From the NCBI GenBank assembly GCA_015061625.1, contig SUWG01000010.1, positions 37,520 through 101,519 of the forward strand: DNA of 64,000 nucleotides, given 5' to 3'. Positions 15,881 to 24,892 of the stretch are shown here, piece after piece. The DNA comes from Lentisphaerota bacterium. Its GTDB lineage: Bacteria > Verrucomicrobiota > Lentisphaeria > Victivallales > Victivallaceae. The position numbers and the translations under genes were made by a program. The first letter of the stretch is position 1. Every line of letters begins with the position of its first letter. The notes beneath the pieces are model-generated. The model ran no database searches, was not told the origin of the DNA, and saw only the letters and a program-made list of their open reading frames with translations.

Positions 15881-17164
15881 ATGGGAAGATTCATATATAA
15901 TTTATTTTTGCCTTTGGGCTTTATTTTTTTCCTGCCGGAATTGATTTTGAAGTACCGTCGCCGCGGCGGTTGGAAAAGCACTTTCGGTGAACGATTTGCC
16001 CGTTTCGGCAAGCGTAAAGAGGAGTTGAAGTCATTTCGCGGGGCGATCTGGATCCATGCGGTAAGTGTGGGTGAAACGGTGGTTGCGCTTTCTCTTATCC
16101 GCCGTTATTTGCAGCGTTATCCGGAAAGGAAGTTTATTCTTTCAACCACTACGACTACGGGGCAGGATGTGGCGCGGGCGAAGTGTCCGGAAAATACGGC
16201 AGTGATCTTTTGTCCGATCGATTTTCCGTGGATGGTGCGCAAAGCGTTGCGTCTTTTCCGTCCGGCGGAACTGGTGATATTTGAAACGGAGATCTGGCCC
16301 AATCTGATTTCGATAGCGGCGAATAAAGGAATTCCGGTGTGTCTGGTCAATGCCCGGATGTCGGATCATTCAGCCAAAGGCTACCGGCGGTTCGGGAAGT
16401 TGTTTTTCTCGCCGTTATTGCGTAAATTTTCCATGATCCTGACCCAGTCGGAAATCGATGCCAAACGCTTTCTGTCGGTTTCGCCGCGGGCGACGGTGGA
16501 AGTCGGCGGAAATATGAAGTTTGATCAGCAGATCCCGGAATTGCCGGAAGATAATGTTTTTGATGTTTATTTCGGCAAAGATCCGGAAAGGGTGGTGGTT
16601 TTGGGAGCCAGCACGCATCCGGGGGAAGAAGATTTGCTGACGCAGAGTTTTTTGCAGTTGCAGAAAAGTTTTCCCGGATTGAAACTGGTGCTGGTGCCGC
16701 GCCATGCTGAAAGGGGCAATGATGTGGCGGCGATGCTGGAAAACAGTAAAGTCGCGTTTTGCCGGCGCAGTGATGATGCGTTACCGGAAAAAGTGGTGGA
16801 TGTATTGTTGGCTGACACGACCGGAGAGATGCTGTTGCTGATGAATAGTGCCGATGTGGTGGTGATGGGCAAAAGTTTTGCCGGCCATGATGAGGGGCAT
16901 AATCTGATTGAACCGGCATTGCTGGGCAAACCGATCGTTACCGGGCAGTTGTTGCGCAACTTCCGTTATATTCTCAAGGTGTTGGAAGACAGCAATGCGG
17001 TTTATTGCTGCAATGATGCGGAATTGACCGGGGTGTTGTCACAACTGATCGCCTCGGCAGATTTGCGGAAAGAGGCCGGTATAAAAGCCTATAATGCCAT
17101 TGCTCCGCACCGTGGCGCGGCAGACCGCACGATCGACACGCTGGAAAAGTTGCTGAAAAAGTAA
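15881..17164 (+). CDS. kdtA: 3-deoxy-D-manno-octulosonic acid (KDO) transferase
   Basis: KdtA (WaaA) transfers one or more KDO sugars to lipid IVA at the inner membrane, an essential step of LPS core assembly. The start is the ATG at 15881, 16 bases after the ptsI stop; the longer frame starting inside ptsI is not used. The 427-residue product has a membrane-anchoring N-terminus, GERFARFG, IWIHAVSVGE (the catalytic Glu region), ETEIWPNL near 130-137, and MGKSFAGHDEGHNLIEPALLGKP in two shorter parts of the C-terminal Rossmann domain. A strong terminator follows. This is direct evidence for an LPS-type outer membrane. Confidence 0.94.
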   Translation: MGRFIYNLFLPLGFIFFLPELILKYRRRGGWKSTFGERFARFGKRKEELKSFRGAIWIHAVSVGETVVALSLIRRYLQRYPERKFILSTTTTTGQDVARAKCPENTAVIFCPIDFPWMVRKALRLFRPAELVIFETEIWPNLISIAANKGIPVCLVNARMSDHSAKGYRRFGKLFFSPLLRKFSMILTQSEIDAKRFLSVSPRATVEVGGNMKFDQQIPELPEDNVFDVYFGKDPERVVVLGASTHPGEEDLLTQSFLQLQKSFPGLKLVLVPRHAERGNDVAAMLENSKVAFCRRSDDALPEKVVDVLLADTTGEMLLLMNSADVVVMGKSFAGHDEGHNLIEPALLGKPIVTGQLLRNFRYILKVLEDSNAVYCCNDAELTGVLSQLIASADLRKEAGIKAYNAIAPHRGAADRTIDTLEKLLKK

Positions 17165-17182
17165 TACGGTATTTAACAAAAT

Positions 17183-17229
17183 AACGGACATTGTGGAAAG
17201 ATCATCCGCAGTGTCCGTTTTGTTTTTTC
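17183..17229 (+). terminator. Terminator of ptsH-ptsI-kdtA
   Basis: AACGGACA (17183-17190) pairs with TGTCCGTT (17212-17219), extended internally by TGTGG/CCGCA, and is followed by a T-rich tract. It stands 20 bases after the kdtA stop. Confidence 0.85.
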
Positions 17230-17253
17230 ATATCTATTGTTAGCAGATGCCAA

Positions 17254-17288
17254 AAAAAGACTGCTGCAAAACAAACGTTTTGCAGCAG
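17254..17288 (-). terminator. Terminator of the LRR protein gene
   Basis: On the minus strand CTGCTGCAAAAC and GTTTTGCAGCAG (17288-17277 with 17272-17261) form a perfect 12-bp stem with a four-base loop, followed by a run of seven Ts (17259-17253). Confidence 0.88.
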
Positions 17289-17311
17289 CCCCAGTTGACT
17301 TTGTCCGGTTA

Positions 17312-20300
17312 TTACCGCCGGATCACTTGGCAATTACTGGGAAATGTTTCATTTGTTACCCGGCAATACGGTGGGATAGTTATACTGCTTAAATTTTTAC
17401 AGTCGGCAAAAGCCCAAGGTCCGATCATTCGTACACTATCAGGGATGTTGATATGTCTTAAACTTGTACAAGCTGCGAATACATGTCTGTCAAAGAATTT
17501 TACTCCATCTGGAATATGGATACTTTGTAAACTTGAGCATCCTTCAAATACTCCGGGTCTTAATAGAGTAACACTATCTGGAATGGAAACGGTGGTTAAT
17601 GCTGAACAGTAATAAAATAATCCTTGGGGTAAATATGTTAGACCATGCTTTATATTTACAGTTGTTAATTTGTTGCAATATGAAAAGACATTGATACCGA
17701 ATTCTCTCACACTTCCGGGGATTGTGATGTCTGTTAAACCTGAACATCCGGCAAAAGCAGTATCTCCGATGTGTGTTACACTATCCGGGATGTTGATTTG
17801 CCTTAAACTGGCACAACCATTGAATACATCTCGGTCAAATGATATTGTGCCGTCGGGAATGGTGACATTTTGCAAACTTGAGCATTTATGAAATACTCCG
17901 GGGCCGAAATGGGTGACACTGGCCGGAATGGAAACGGTGGTTAATGCTGTGCATTCATAAAATAATCCCTGTGGCAAATATGTTATACCGTGTCCTATAT
18001 TCGCAGTCTCTAATTTTTTGCAGTACGAAAAGACATTGATACCGAATTCTTTCACACTTCCGGGAATGGAGATGGTGGGCAAACTTGTACATGAGGCAAA
18101 TGCTTCTTCACCAATGGTTGTCACATTTGAGGGGATATTGATATTTCTCAAACCTGTGCAATCTTTGAATGCTCCTGTTCTGATGGTGACGACACTGTCA
18201 GATAGAGTCACATCAGCCAATTTGTAACATCTGGTAAAAGCATAATCGCCGATAGTTGTGACTTTATCCGGGAGGGTGATATTGGTCAAGCCGGTACAAT
18301 CTGCAAATGTTGCAACTTCAATGCTGACCAACTGGCTGGGAAGTTTGATTTCGGTCAATTTGTAACACTGTACAAAAGCATAAGAACCTATATTGGTTAC
18401 ACTCTCCGGGAGGCTGATTTGAGCCAAATTATGACATTGATGAAATGCCCCCTGTTCGAGAGTTGTTACACCATGCTCAATGGCAACTTGAGACAAACTG
18501 CGGCAACGGTTGAATGTATTGAATTTGATCGTTTTCACACTTCCGGGAATGGTGATAGCAGTAAGGGCAAAACATTCTAAAAATGCTTCCCGCCCGATAT
18601 CGGTTACGCTGGCTGGGATGGTGATATGAGTCAGACTGCTGCAATTCTTGAATGCACCGTCACCGATGGTGAGCAAGCCATGGGAAAGATCGACCCTTGC
18701 AAGTTTATCACACCAGATAAATGCATCCATTCCGATATATTTTACACTTCCGGGAATGGTGATTTGAGTCAGACTTTTGCACCAGCCGAAAACTCCGCGA
18801 CCGATATTTTCAACTCCATTATTAATGGTGACCGAGGATAAATTTTCGCAGAAAATAAAAGCATCCCACTGAATATCTCTAACACTTGATGGAATGGTGA
18901 TACTCTGCAAACTTTTGCACTCTTTGAATGCTCTTTCTCCGATAATAACGACCCCTTCCGGAATGGTCACACTGGTCAGATTCAGGCATTGGGCAAATGC
19001 GTCATTGCCGATGGCAGTTACTCCATCGGGAATGATACATCTGGTAATATTTTTATTAACCACTCCGACAACGGTTTTGCCATCGGCACTTAACACACAC
19101 AAGTCATATCCTTGAGCCTGTCTGCGGGCAATTTCCTGTCTGCGTGCTTCTTCCTGCCGTCTGCGGACTTCTTCCTGCCGCTGTTGGCGGATTTCCTCAC
19201 GTCCTTTCCAGTTTATGTAGCGAATACCGGTTTCGTTTTCAAGTCTGCATCCTTGAGGTACAGTGACCGTGCCTAAACTTGTACAGCCGAAAAAGGCATG
19301 GGATTCAATAAATTCCAAATCTGCCGGCAAAACAACTTCTTTCAAATTTGTGCATCCACTGAATGTACCCCGTTGGATGCCTTTTATCCCATCCGGAATA
19401 ACAATAGTGTCTAAACCTGTACATCCCTTAAATGCATAGCCGTCAATCGTGGTTACACTGGCCGGAATTTCAATAGCGGTCAAACTTGAACAATCCAGGA
19501 ATGCATACCCGGAAATCTCAGTGACTCCATTATGGAGAATTACTCTTTTTAAACTTGAGCATCCGTTAAGGAAATTAATGGAGGTTACACCTTTGGGAAT
19601 ATTGATTTCGGTTAACGCAGTGCAATTGGTAAAAGCCCAATTACCAATAGATGTTATATTATCGTGAAATGTAATTCCGGTCAAATTGCTGCATCCGGCA
19701 AATACACTGTCATCAATTGAAGTTACACTTGCCGGGACTGTATAGTTGCCGCTGAATTCTATCGGGAAATAGAGCAATTTTTTTTGATTGACGTCAATCA
19801 ATGCTCCCGATGCGTCATTTTGAAAAATCTGGTTGCCGGAAGCGACTTTTACCGATTTTATTCCGGTCAAGGCTCCGCTGCCAATCGTGGTTACACTTGC
19901 CGGGATGGTGATTTCATTCAACGAGGTGCAACCGGAAAATACATGAGGTTTGATAGTTGTTACAGTGTCCGGAATATTGATTGTACTCAGACTTTTGCAT
20001 CCGCAAAATAAAAATGAATTAAGGACAGTCAGTGCATTTGACAGTCTGACTTTTGTCAGATTTTCACATCCAATAAATGCTCTTTCCCCGATGCTGGTCA
20101 CACTGTCGGGGATGGTGATTTCAGACAAACCGGTGCATTGGTCAAATGCTCTTTCTCCGATGCTGGTCACACTATCCGCAATGATGACCGTGGTTAAACG
20201 TGAGCAGTAGGAAAATGCACTTGCTCCGATGCTGCGTACTCCGCGTGAAATCGTGACTTTGGTTAAATTGTCGCAACTTGTGAAAGTGTTATTAAAAATA

Positions 20301-22087
20301 GCACTTACTCCCTGAGGAATAATGATTTCAGTCAGTTTGTCACATCCTGAAAATGCTTGCTCGCCGATGTGGGTCAATCCGGCCGGGAGATTTATTTCCT
20401 CCAAACCAGTACAGCCTTTGAATGCTTCAGCATCAATGTATGTAACACTATCCGGAATGGTGATACTGTATAAGGTCGTCCATTCGGAAAATGCGCCTCG
20501 TCCGATGGTGGTGACACCATCCGGGATGATACAGGTACGGTATTCGCGGTTTTTTACTTCAGAGGCGACACCGGTAACGGTTTTGCCGTCAGAACTTAAA
20601 ATACACAGATCATAACCGAGAAGTTCCCGGTATCGCGGACGCAGTCCGATAGTTCCCAGATTGACCGTTGAAAAATCGATGGAAAGCACCAACTTGGATA
20701 AATTTCTGCAACTCTGAAAAGCCTGTTCTCCGAGAGATTCCAGACTTCCAGGCAGGATAACTTCCTGCAATCCGGTATTGCGGAAGGCTTGTTTCCCGAT
20801 GGAGGTGACTCCTTCGGGAATGATGATGGTGGTCAAATTGCTGCAGCCGTCAAAAGCGTTATCGCCGATGGTTTTAACGCTGGCAGGAATAGTGATGCTG
20901 GTCAAGTTGTTGCAACCTTTGAAGGCATTGTCGGCAATAGAGGTCACACTGTCAGGAATGATCACTTCAGTTAATCCGGAACAATTCTCAAATGCGCTGA
21001 TTCCGATCGTGGTCACTCCATCCGGAATGGTGATGCCGGTCAGACTGCTGCAGTTGTAAAAAGTATTGGCATCAATGACTGTTATGCCCTGCGGCAGAGT
21101 GATTTCAGTCAAACTGGAACATTCATAAAATGCCCTTGCTCCGATCGTTGTCACACTATCCGGAATATTGATGGCGGTCAAACGGGAACACCCGTCAAAT
21201 GCTCCGGCGTTGATGGTGGTCAAACTTTCCGGCAGGATTATTTCCTGAAAACTCCGGTGTTGAAAGGCATTGGCCGCAATGGTGGTCACTCCATTAGGCA
21301 CTATACATTTGGGAACCGGGCGGTATATCACTTCAGTAACCGTTTTGCCGTCACTGCTCACAATACACATATCCAAGCCCTGTTCATAGCGCGATTCCTG
21401 CCAGAAATACCAACCGGCATAACCACCGCCGCCCAACAGAATAATGACCGCAAGGATCAAAAACACCAGAAGTTTGCGTTTTTTGGCACCTTTTTTGGCA
21501 GTTTTTTCCAAATCGTCCACGTTGGGCAGCATGGAAAAGAGTTTTTCGGTGGCTTCTTTGACCGGATTGACCATCTCGGCGGTCAGGAGGATTTGACTGT
21601 TGAGCAGCTCTTTTTCTTTTGTAAGCGATTCTTCAAGCAGTTTGAGGTTTTCTTCCTGACCATTCAGCAGTTGTTTCAAATTTTTTATTTTGCTGAAACG
21701 TTCCAGAAGTTGAATGCGGAGTCCGATTTCGGTACGCAGTTGGTTGTTGAGATTTTGGGCCGCCTGTAATTGCTGCATGGCCTGTTGCTGTCTGGCAAGG
21801 ATACCATTCAGATAAGCCGCCAGTGCCGGATCGGCAAGTTGTAAAGCGATCGCAAAATTCCGCTGTTGCGATATTCCGGGAATATTGACTAACATATCCC
21901 GGTTGGCAACCGCATTTTCCGCCATGGATAAATAGAGATACCCCAAGGCATTCTGCGGCTCCGCATTGAGCAGCTGCAAACACGCCATGCCGCCATTCTG
22001 GAAGTCGCCGGCTTCGATCAACGTGATCGCTTGTTGCAGCAGCGGATTGATCTGCGCCGGAATTGAAAAATTGTTTTCTTCTGCCAT
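17312..22087 (-). CDS. Giant BspA-type leucine-rich-repeat protein with inner-membrane anchor
   Basis: The start chosen is the ATG at 22087 after GGGGTG; this gives 1,591 residues. Residues 1-190 are helical and Gln/Leu-rich with TPR- or coiled-coil-like stretches. A KKGAKKRK cluster then one membrane helix (about 200-222) predict N-terminus inside, C-terminus outside. The outer part is about fifty BspA/LRR_5 repeats of 23 residues with the core pattern IPDSVTxIGxxAFxxCxxLTxI. Three linkers with the motif (G)YDLC-L-S-DGKTV (near residues 235, 490 and 992) divide it into modules; the third follows a 30-residue Gln/Glu/Arg helix. Such repeats are known surface or adhesion modules. It lies 33 bases after metW. 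Confidence 0.85.
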   Translation of the reverse strand: MAEENNFSIPAQINPLLQQAITLIEAGDFQNGGMACLQLLNAEPQNALGYLYLSMAENAVANRDMLVNIPGISQQRNFAIALQLADPALAAYLNGILARQQQAMQQLQAAQNLNNQLRTEIGLRIQLLERFSKIKNLKQLLNGQEENLKLLEESLTKEKELLNSQILLTAEMVNPVKEATEKLFSMLPNVDDLEKTAKKGAKKRKLLVFLILAVIILLGGGGYAGWYFWQESRYEQGLDMCIVSSDGKTVTEVIYRPVPKCIVPNGVTTIAANAFQHRSFQEIILPESLTTINAGAFDGCSRLTAINIPDSVTTIGARAFYECSSLTEITLPQGITVIDANTFYNCSSLTGITIPDGVTTIGISAFENCSGLTEVIIPDSVTSIADNAFKGCNNLTSITIPASVKTIGDNAFDGCSNLTTIIIPEGVTSIGKQAFRNTGLQEVILPGSLESLGEQAFQSCRNLSKLVLSIDFSTVNLGTIGLRPRYRELLGYDLCILSSDGKTVTGVASEVKNREYRTCIIPDGVTTIGRGAFSEWTTLYSITIPDSVTYIDAEAFKGCTGLEEINLPAGLTHIGEQAFSGCDKLTEIIIPQGVSAIFNNTFTSCDNLTKVTISRGVRSIGASAFSYCSRLTTVIIADSVTSIGERAFDQCTGLSEITIPDSVTSIGERAFIGCENLTKVRLSNALTVLNSFLFCGCKSLSTINIPDTVTTIKPHVFSGCTSLNEITIPASVTTIGSGALTGIKSVKVASGNQIFQNDASGALIDVNQKKLLYFPIEFSGNYTVPASVTSIDDSVFAGCSNLTGITFHDNITSIGNWAFTNCTALTEINIPKGVTSINFLNGCSSLKRVILHNGVTEISGYAFLDCSSLTAIEIPASVTTIDGYAFKGCTGLDTIVIPDGIKGIQRGTFSGCTNLKEVVLPADLEFIESHAFFGCTSLGTVTVPQGCRLENETGIRYINWKGREEIRQQRQEEVRRRQEEARRQEIARRQAQGYDLCVLSADGKTVVGVVNKNITRCIIPDGVTAIGNDAFAQCLNLTSVTIPEGVVIIGERAFKECKSLQSITIPSSVRDIQWDAFIFCENLSSVTINNGVENIGRGVFGWCKSLTQITIPGSVKYIGMDAFIWCDKLARVDLSHGLLTIGDGAFKNCSSLTHITIPASVTDIGREAFLECFALTAITIPGSVKTIKFNTFNRCRSLSQVAIEHGVTTLEQGAFHQCHNLAQISLPESVTNIGSYAFVQCYKLTEIKLPSQLVSIEVATFADCTGLTNITLPDKVTTIGDYAFTRCYKLADVTLSDSVVTIRTGAFKDCTGLRNINIPSNVTTIGEEAFASCTSLPTISIPGSVKEFGINVFSYCKKLETANIGHGITYLPQGLFYECTALTTVSIPASVTHFGPGVFHKCSSLQNVTIPDGTISFDRDVFNGCASLRQINIPDSVTHIGDTAFAGCSGLTDITIPGSVREFGINVFSYCNKLTTVNIKHGLTYLPQGLFYYCSALTTVSIPDSVTLLRPGVFEGCSSLQSIHIPDGVKFFDRHVFAACTSLRHINIPDSVRMIGPWAFADCKNLSSITIPPYCRVTNETFPSNCQVIRR
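17698..18387 (-). repeat. 345-bp internal duplication in the LRR gene
   Basis: The C-terminal protein segments starting SVKEFGINVFSYC and SVREFGINVFSYC are offset by exactly 345 bp (attct at 17701 and 18046). Each block is five LRRs (115 residues) in the same order: EFGINVF, TYLPQGLF, GPGVF-type, DRDVF-type, and an IG-AF-type repeat. The blocks have diverged at many codons, so the duplication is not brand new. Confidence 0.7.
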
Positions 22088-22120
22088 TATTTCACCCCAC
22101 ATGATTTTGGCTTGTTTTGA

Positions 22121-22744
22121 TTATTTACCGGCGTCCTCCAAAACAAAGACTCCGCCGATAGCGAATAAATTCGGTTTGCGTCTGGTCATCCGCGGATAGC
22201 GGCCGGAAACCGGATATTCAGCAACGATCCGGATTCCGAGGTCAGAGCATAAATTACGAAAATCTTTCAATGTGCAAAAGTGGATGTTTGGCGTGTCATA
22301 CCACTGAAACGGCATATGGGAACTGCGCGGCATTTTACCTTTGAATGCCACCTGCAAACGGCACCGCCAGTGACCGAAATTGATCACGCTCACTGCCGCC
22401 CTTTTGCCGATACGCACAATATCTTTCAACAACCGGTCGGGCCGCCGGGTCTCCTGTAAGGTGTGGCTCAAGACTGCCAGATCAAAAGATTGTGCCGGCA
22501 GATAATTCAAATCATCATTGAGATCACCCTGAATGACCGGCACCCCGTTGCCGATGCAGTGGACGATCGAATCCTGATCGATTTCCAAACCGAGGATCGA
22601 TGCCCCTTTATCTTTTTTCAACTGCTTCAGAAATATTCCGTCTCCGCAACCGAGATCCAGCACTTTCATTCCCGGAGAAACCAATTCGGCGATGATTTCC
22701 AGATCCCGTCTGCGGTTCGCGTCAAAATTTGCTTTGTTATTCAT
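22121..22744 (-). CDS. metW: Methionine biosynthesis protein MetW
   Basis: The 207-residue class I SAM-fold protein has VLDLGCGDGIFLKQL near residues 31-45, the acidic GLEID end of the second strand, GDLNDDL, and the FDLAVLSHTLQETRRP segment that characterises MetW. MetW partners MetX in homoserine acetylation or succinylation in many bacteria, and is required for its activity in some. Here it overlaps metX by four bases (ATGA), the standard metX-metW pair. Confidence 0.9.
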   Translation of the reverse strand: MNNKANFDANRRRDLEIIAELVSPGMKVLDLGCGDGIFLKQLKKDKGASILGLEIDQDSIVHCIGNGVPVIQGDLNDDLNYLPAQSFDLAVLSHTLQETRRPDRLLKDIVRIGKRAAVSVINFGHWRCRLQVAFKGKMPRSSHMPFQWYDTPNIHFCTLKDFRNLCSDLGIRIVAEYPVSGRYPRMTRRKPNLFAIGGVFVLEDAGK

Positions 22745-23907
22745 CTTGAATATGCCTCCTGCTGATAATGGAGGAAATCTCTCACCATCCGCCCCAGAGT
22801 ATCAACTTCGAGCAGGAATGCGTCGTGGCCGTAGCCGGATTTGATTTCACAGAAACTCACTTCGTTGCCGTTGGTCAGCAACGCATCGACGATCCGCCGG
22901 GATTGACTGGTCGGAAAGAGCCAGTCGCTGGAAAAGGAAACCACCAGAAATGCCGCTTTGACCTTTTCAAAGGCCTTGGCCAGATCGCCGCCGGTATTGG
23001 CAGTCAGATCGAAGTAGTCCGTGGAACGGGTGATATAGAAGTAACTGTTGGCATCGAATCTTTCCACAAAACGCCGCCCCTGATACTGCAAATAACTTTC
23101 CACGGCAAAGTCGAAGTCAAAATCGTAGTCGTAATTATCTGATTTGTCCTGCAATGACCGGCCGAATTTGCGGCTGATGGATTCTTCCGACAGATAGGTG
23201 ATATGCGCCAGCATTCTTGCCGCTGCCAGTCCCCGTGCCGGAACATTTTCCGCATCATATTCGCCGCCTTTCCAATTCGGGTCGGCTTTGATCGCTTCAC
23301 GGGCGACCCAGTCAAAGGCGATATTCTGCGGAGAATATTGACACGCCGTGGCAATGGGGATCACTGCCTGCATCATTTCCGGATAACTTACCGCCCATTG
23401 CAACACCTGCATTCCGCCCATGGAACCGCCCAGCACCGCCAGCAGTTTTTCAATGCCGAGGTGGTCGATCAACTGTTTCTGCGCGCGAACCATGTCGGCG
23501 ACGGTGATCACCGGAAAACTCATATTGTAAGGTTTGCCGGTATCCGGATCGATCGACTGCGGTCCGGTCGAGCCGGAACAGCCGCCGATCACATTGGAAC
23601 AGATCACAAAATATTTATTGGTATCCACCATTTTGCCCGGTCCGATCATCTCATCCCACCATCCCGGTTTCTTATCTTCCGGGGTATGGCGGCCGCAGAC
23701 GTGGGCATCGCCGGTCAGGGCATGATTGACCAGCACCGCATTGGATTTATCAGCATTGAGGGTGCCGGCGGTTTCATAACGGATATTGACATCTTTGAGG
23801 ATCCGGCCGCAATCCAGCTGCAGAGGTTCCGGCAAGCGGAAATCCTGCGGTGTGGTGATGAAAACCGGTTCATTTACAGTTTGCGTTTCGATTTTAAGAC
23901 ACTCCAT
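22741..23907 (-). CDS. metX: Homoserine O-acyltransferase (MetX)
   Basis: MetX activates homoserine with an acyl group from acyl-CoA as the first committed step of methionine synthesis. The 388-residue alpha/beta hydrolase has its nucleophile Ser162 in VLGGSMGGMQ, the oxyanion-side NHALTGDAHV near 61-70, GPGKMVDTNKYFVIC near 89, and the terminal His in GYGHDAFLLE. Whether it uses acetyl- or succinyl-CoA cannot be decided by eye. A TTGAAA/TATATT promoter lies close upstream, with a very short leader, so no riboswitch fits between them. Confidence 0.93.
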   Translation of the reverse strand: MECLKIETQTVNEPVFITTPQDFRLPEPLQLDCGRILKDVNIRYETAGTLNADKSNAVLVNHALTGDAHVCGRHTPEDKKPGWWDEMIGPGKMVDTNKYFVICSNVIGGCSGSTGPQSIDPDTGKPYNMSFPVITVADMVRAQKQLIDHLGIEKLLAVLGGSMGGMQVLQWAVSYPEMMQAVIPIATACQYSPQNIAFDWVAREAIKADPNWKGGEYDAENVPARGLAAARMLAHITYLSEESISRKFGRSLQDKSDNYDYDFDFDFAVESYLQYQGRRFVERFDANSYFYITRSTDYFDLTANTGGDLAKAFEKVKAAFLVVSFSSDWLFPTSQSRRIVDALLTNGNEVSFCEIKSGYGHDAFLLEVDTLGRMVRDFLHYQQEAYSR

Positions 23908-23926
23908 GTTAGACAGTTTAACTTAT

Positions 23927-23955
23927 AATATAACCTGCAATTCAACATTTTTCAA
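23927..23955 (-). promoter_or_regulatory. metX promoter
   Basis: On the minus strand, TTGAAA (23955-23950) and TATATT (23932-23927) are 17 bases apart. The transcript would start about 13 bases before the ATG. Confidence 0.6.
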
Positions 23956-23966
23956 TTAATAAACAC

Positions 23967-23995
23967 TTGACATTTGCCGGAAAATGCTTTATAGT
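23967..23995 (+). promoter_or_regulatory. Promoter of the secreted hydrolase
   Basis: A perfect TTGACA (23967-23972) and TATAGT (23990-23995) are 17 bases apart. The two -35 boxes of this and the metX promoter are 11 bases apart, back to back. Confidence 0.7.
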
Positions 23996-24014
23996 ATTAA
24001 AGAAAGGGGTTTTT

Positions 24015-24890
24015 ATGCGTTTTTTTATTCTGTTGCTGATGTTTACAACACTGCCACTGGCCGCGGAAGTATTCTTTATTCCCGGCTGGCAGACCGGGGT
24101 GGATTCCAGCCGGGATGGTTGTGTACGGATTCTCCGGGATATTTTTCCGGATGAAACGATTTCGGTGCAGTCATGGGATGGGATGGATCTGCAATGGTCT
24201 TATGTGAAAGCCAAAGCTGAAGCACATACCCGGAAAGTTCTGGAAAGAATTCTGGCGATGCCGGAAGATCAACGCCGGGAATTGGTCGTTGTCGGTCATT
24301 CGATCGGAGCGCGGATCGCCATTGAGGTATTGTGTGAATTGGCCCGGCGCAATATGAAAGTTCATTCATCGGTATTTCTGGGCGGAGCGATCGGTGATGA
24401 TGATCCGCGCATACGCCGTTCACTGGATGCCATACGTTTTACCTGTTGCATCGTTTACAATCCGGATGACTGGGTATTGAAGTATCTCTATCCGATGGGA
24501 GAAGTTCTCGGTCATACGCCGCTGGGATTGACCGGTTGGTCGGAGTGGGATTCGCGGGTGTTTGAATCCCGTGCGCCCAATGAAAGGTTCGGGCCATTCA
24601 ACCACTATGCTTATTTGTATCTGTATGAATTGGCGCGGCTTTACAGCCGGTTGCCGGAGTTCAGGGAAGTTGTCGTTATTCAGGATGAGGAAAATGTTGA
24701 ACGTCACCCCGGCGATGAACTTTTCTGGGAAACGGTGGAGAGTTTCGGCGGCTGGAAACTGCAGAAAAATATTTATTCCGGCAAATTCCGGATATTGGAT
24801 GACCATTTTATCCGCCGAGCCAACGGCAGTGAAAACAAGATGCGTGAATCATTTACCGATGTGAAGCGGCAGTTATTGGGTGAAAATTGA
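24015..24890 (+). CDS. Secreted alpha/beta hydrolase
   Basis: The ATG at 24015 follows AAAGGGG; the longer frame would run through the promoter and is rejected. The 291-residue product begins MRFFILLLMFTTLPLAAEVF, a signal peptide with cleavage after LAA. The mature part has the alpha/beta-hydrolase pattern: FIPGWQTGVD at the first strand, the nucleophile Ser96 in VVGHSIGAR, and a histidine in FNHYAYLYLY as one possible third member. It resembles DUF900/DUF726-like lipases and esterases. Substrate unknown. Its stop is two bases from the convergent prfA stop. Confidence 0.75.
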   Translation: MRFFILLLMFTTLPLAAEVFFIPGWQTGVDSSRDGCVRILRDIFPDETISVQSWDGMDLQWSYVKAKAEAHTRKVLERILAMPEDQRRELVVVGHSIGARIAIEVLCELARRNMKVHSSVFLGGAIGDDDPRIRRSLDAIRFTCCIVYNPDDWVLKYLYPMGEVLGHTPLGLTGWSEWDSRVFESRAPNERFGPFNHYAYLYLYELARLYSRLPEFREVVVIQDEENVERHPGDELFWETVESFGGWKLQKNIYSGKFRILDDHFIRRANGSENKMRESFTDVKRQLLGEN

Positions 24891-24892
24891 TT

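Noticed and set aside
23908..23966. SAM riboswitch before metX
   Set aside because: The predicted leader is under 20 bases, too short for any known SAM-sensing RNA.
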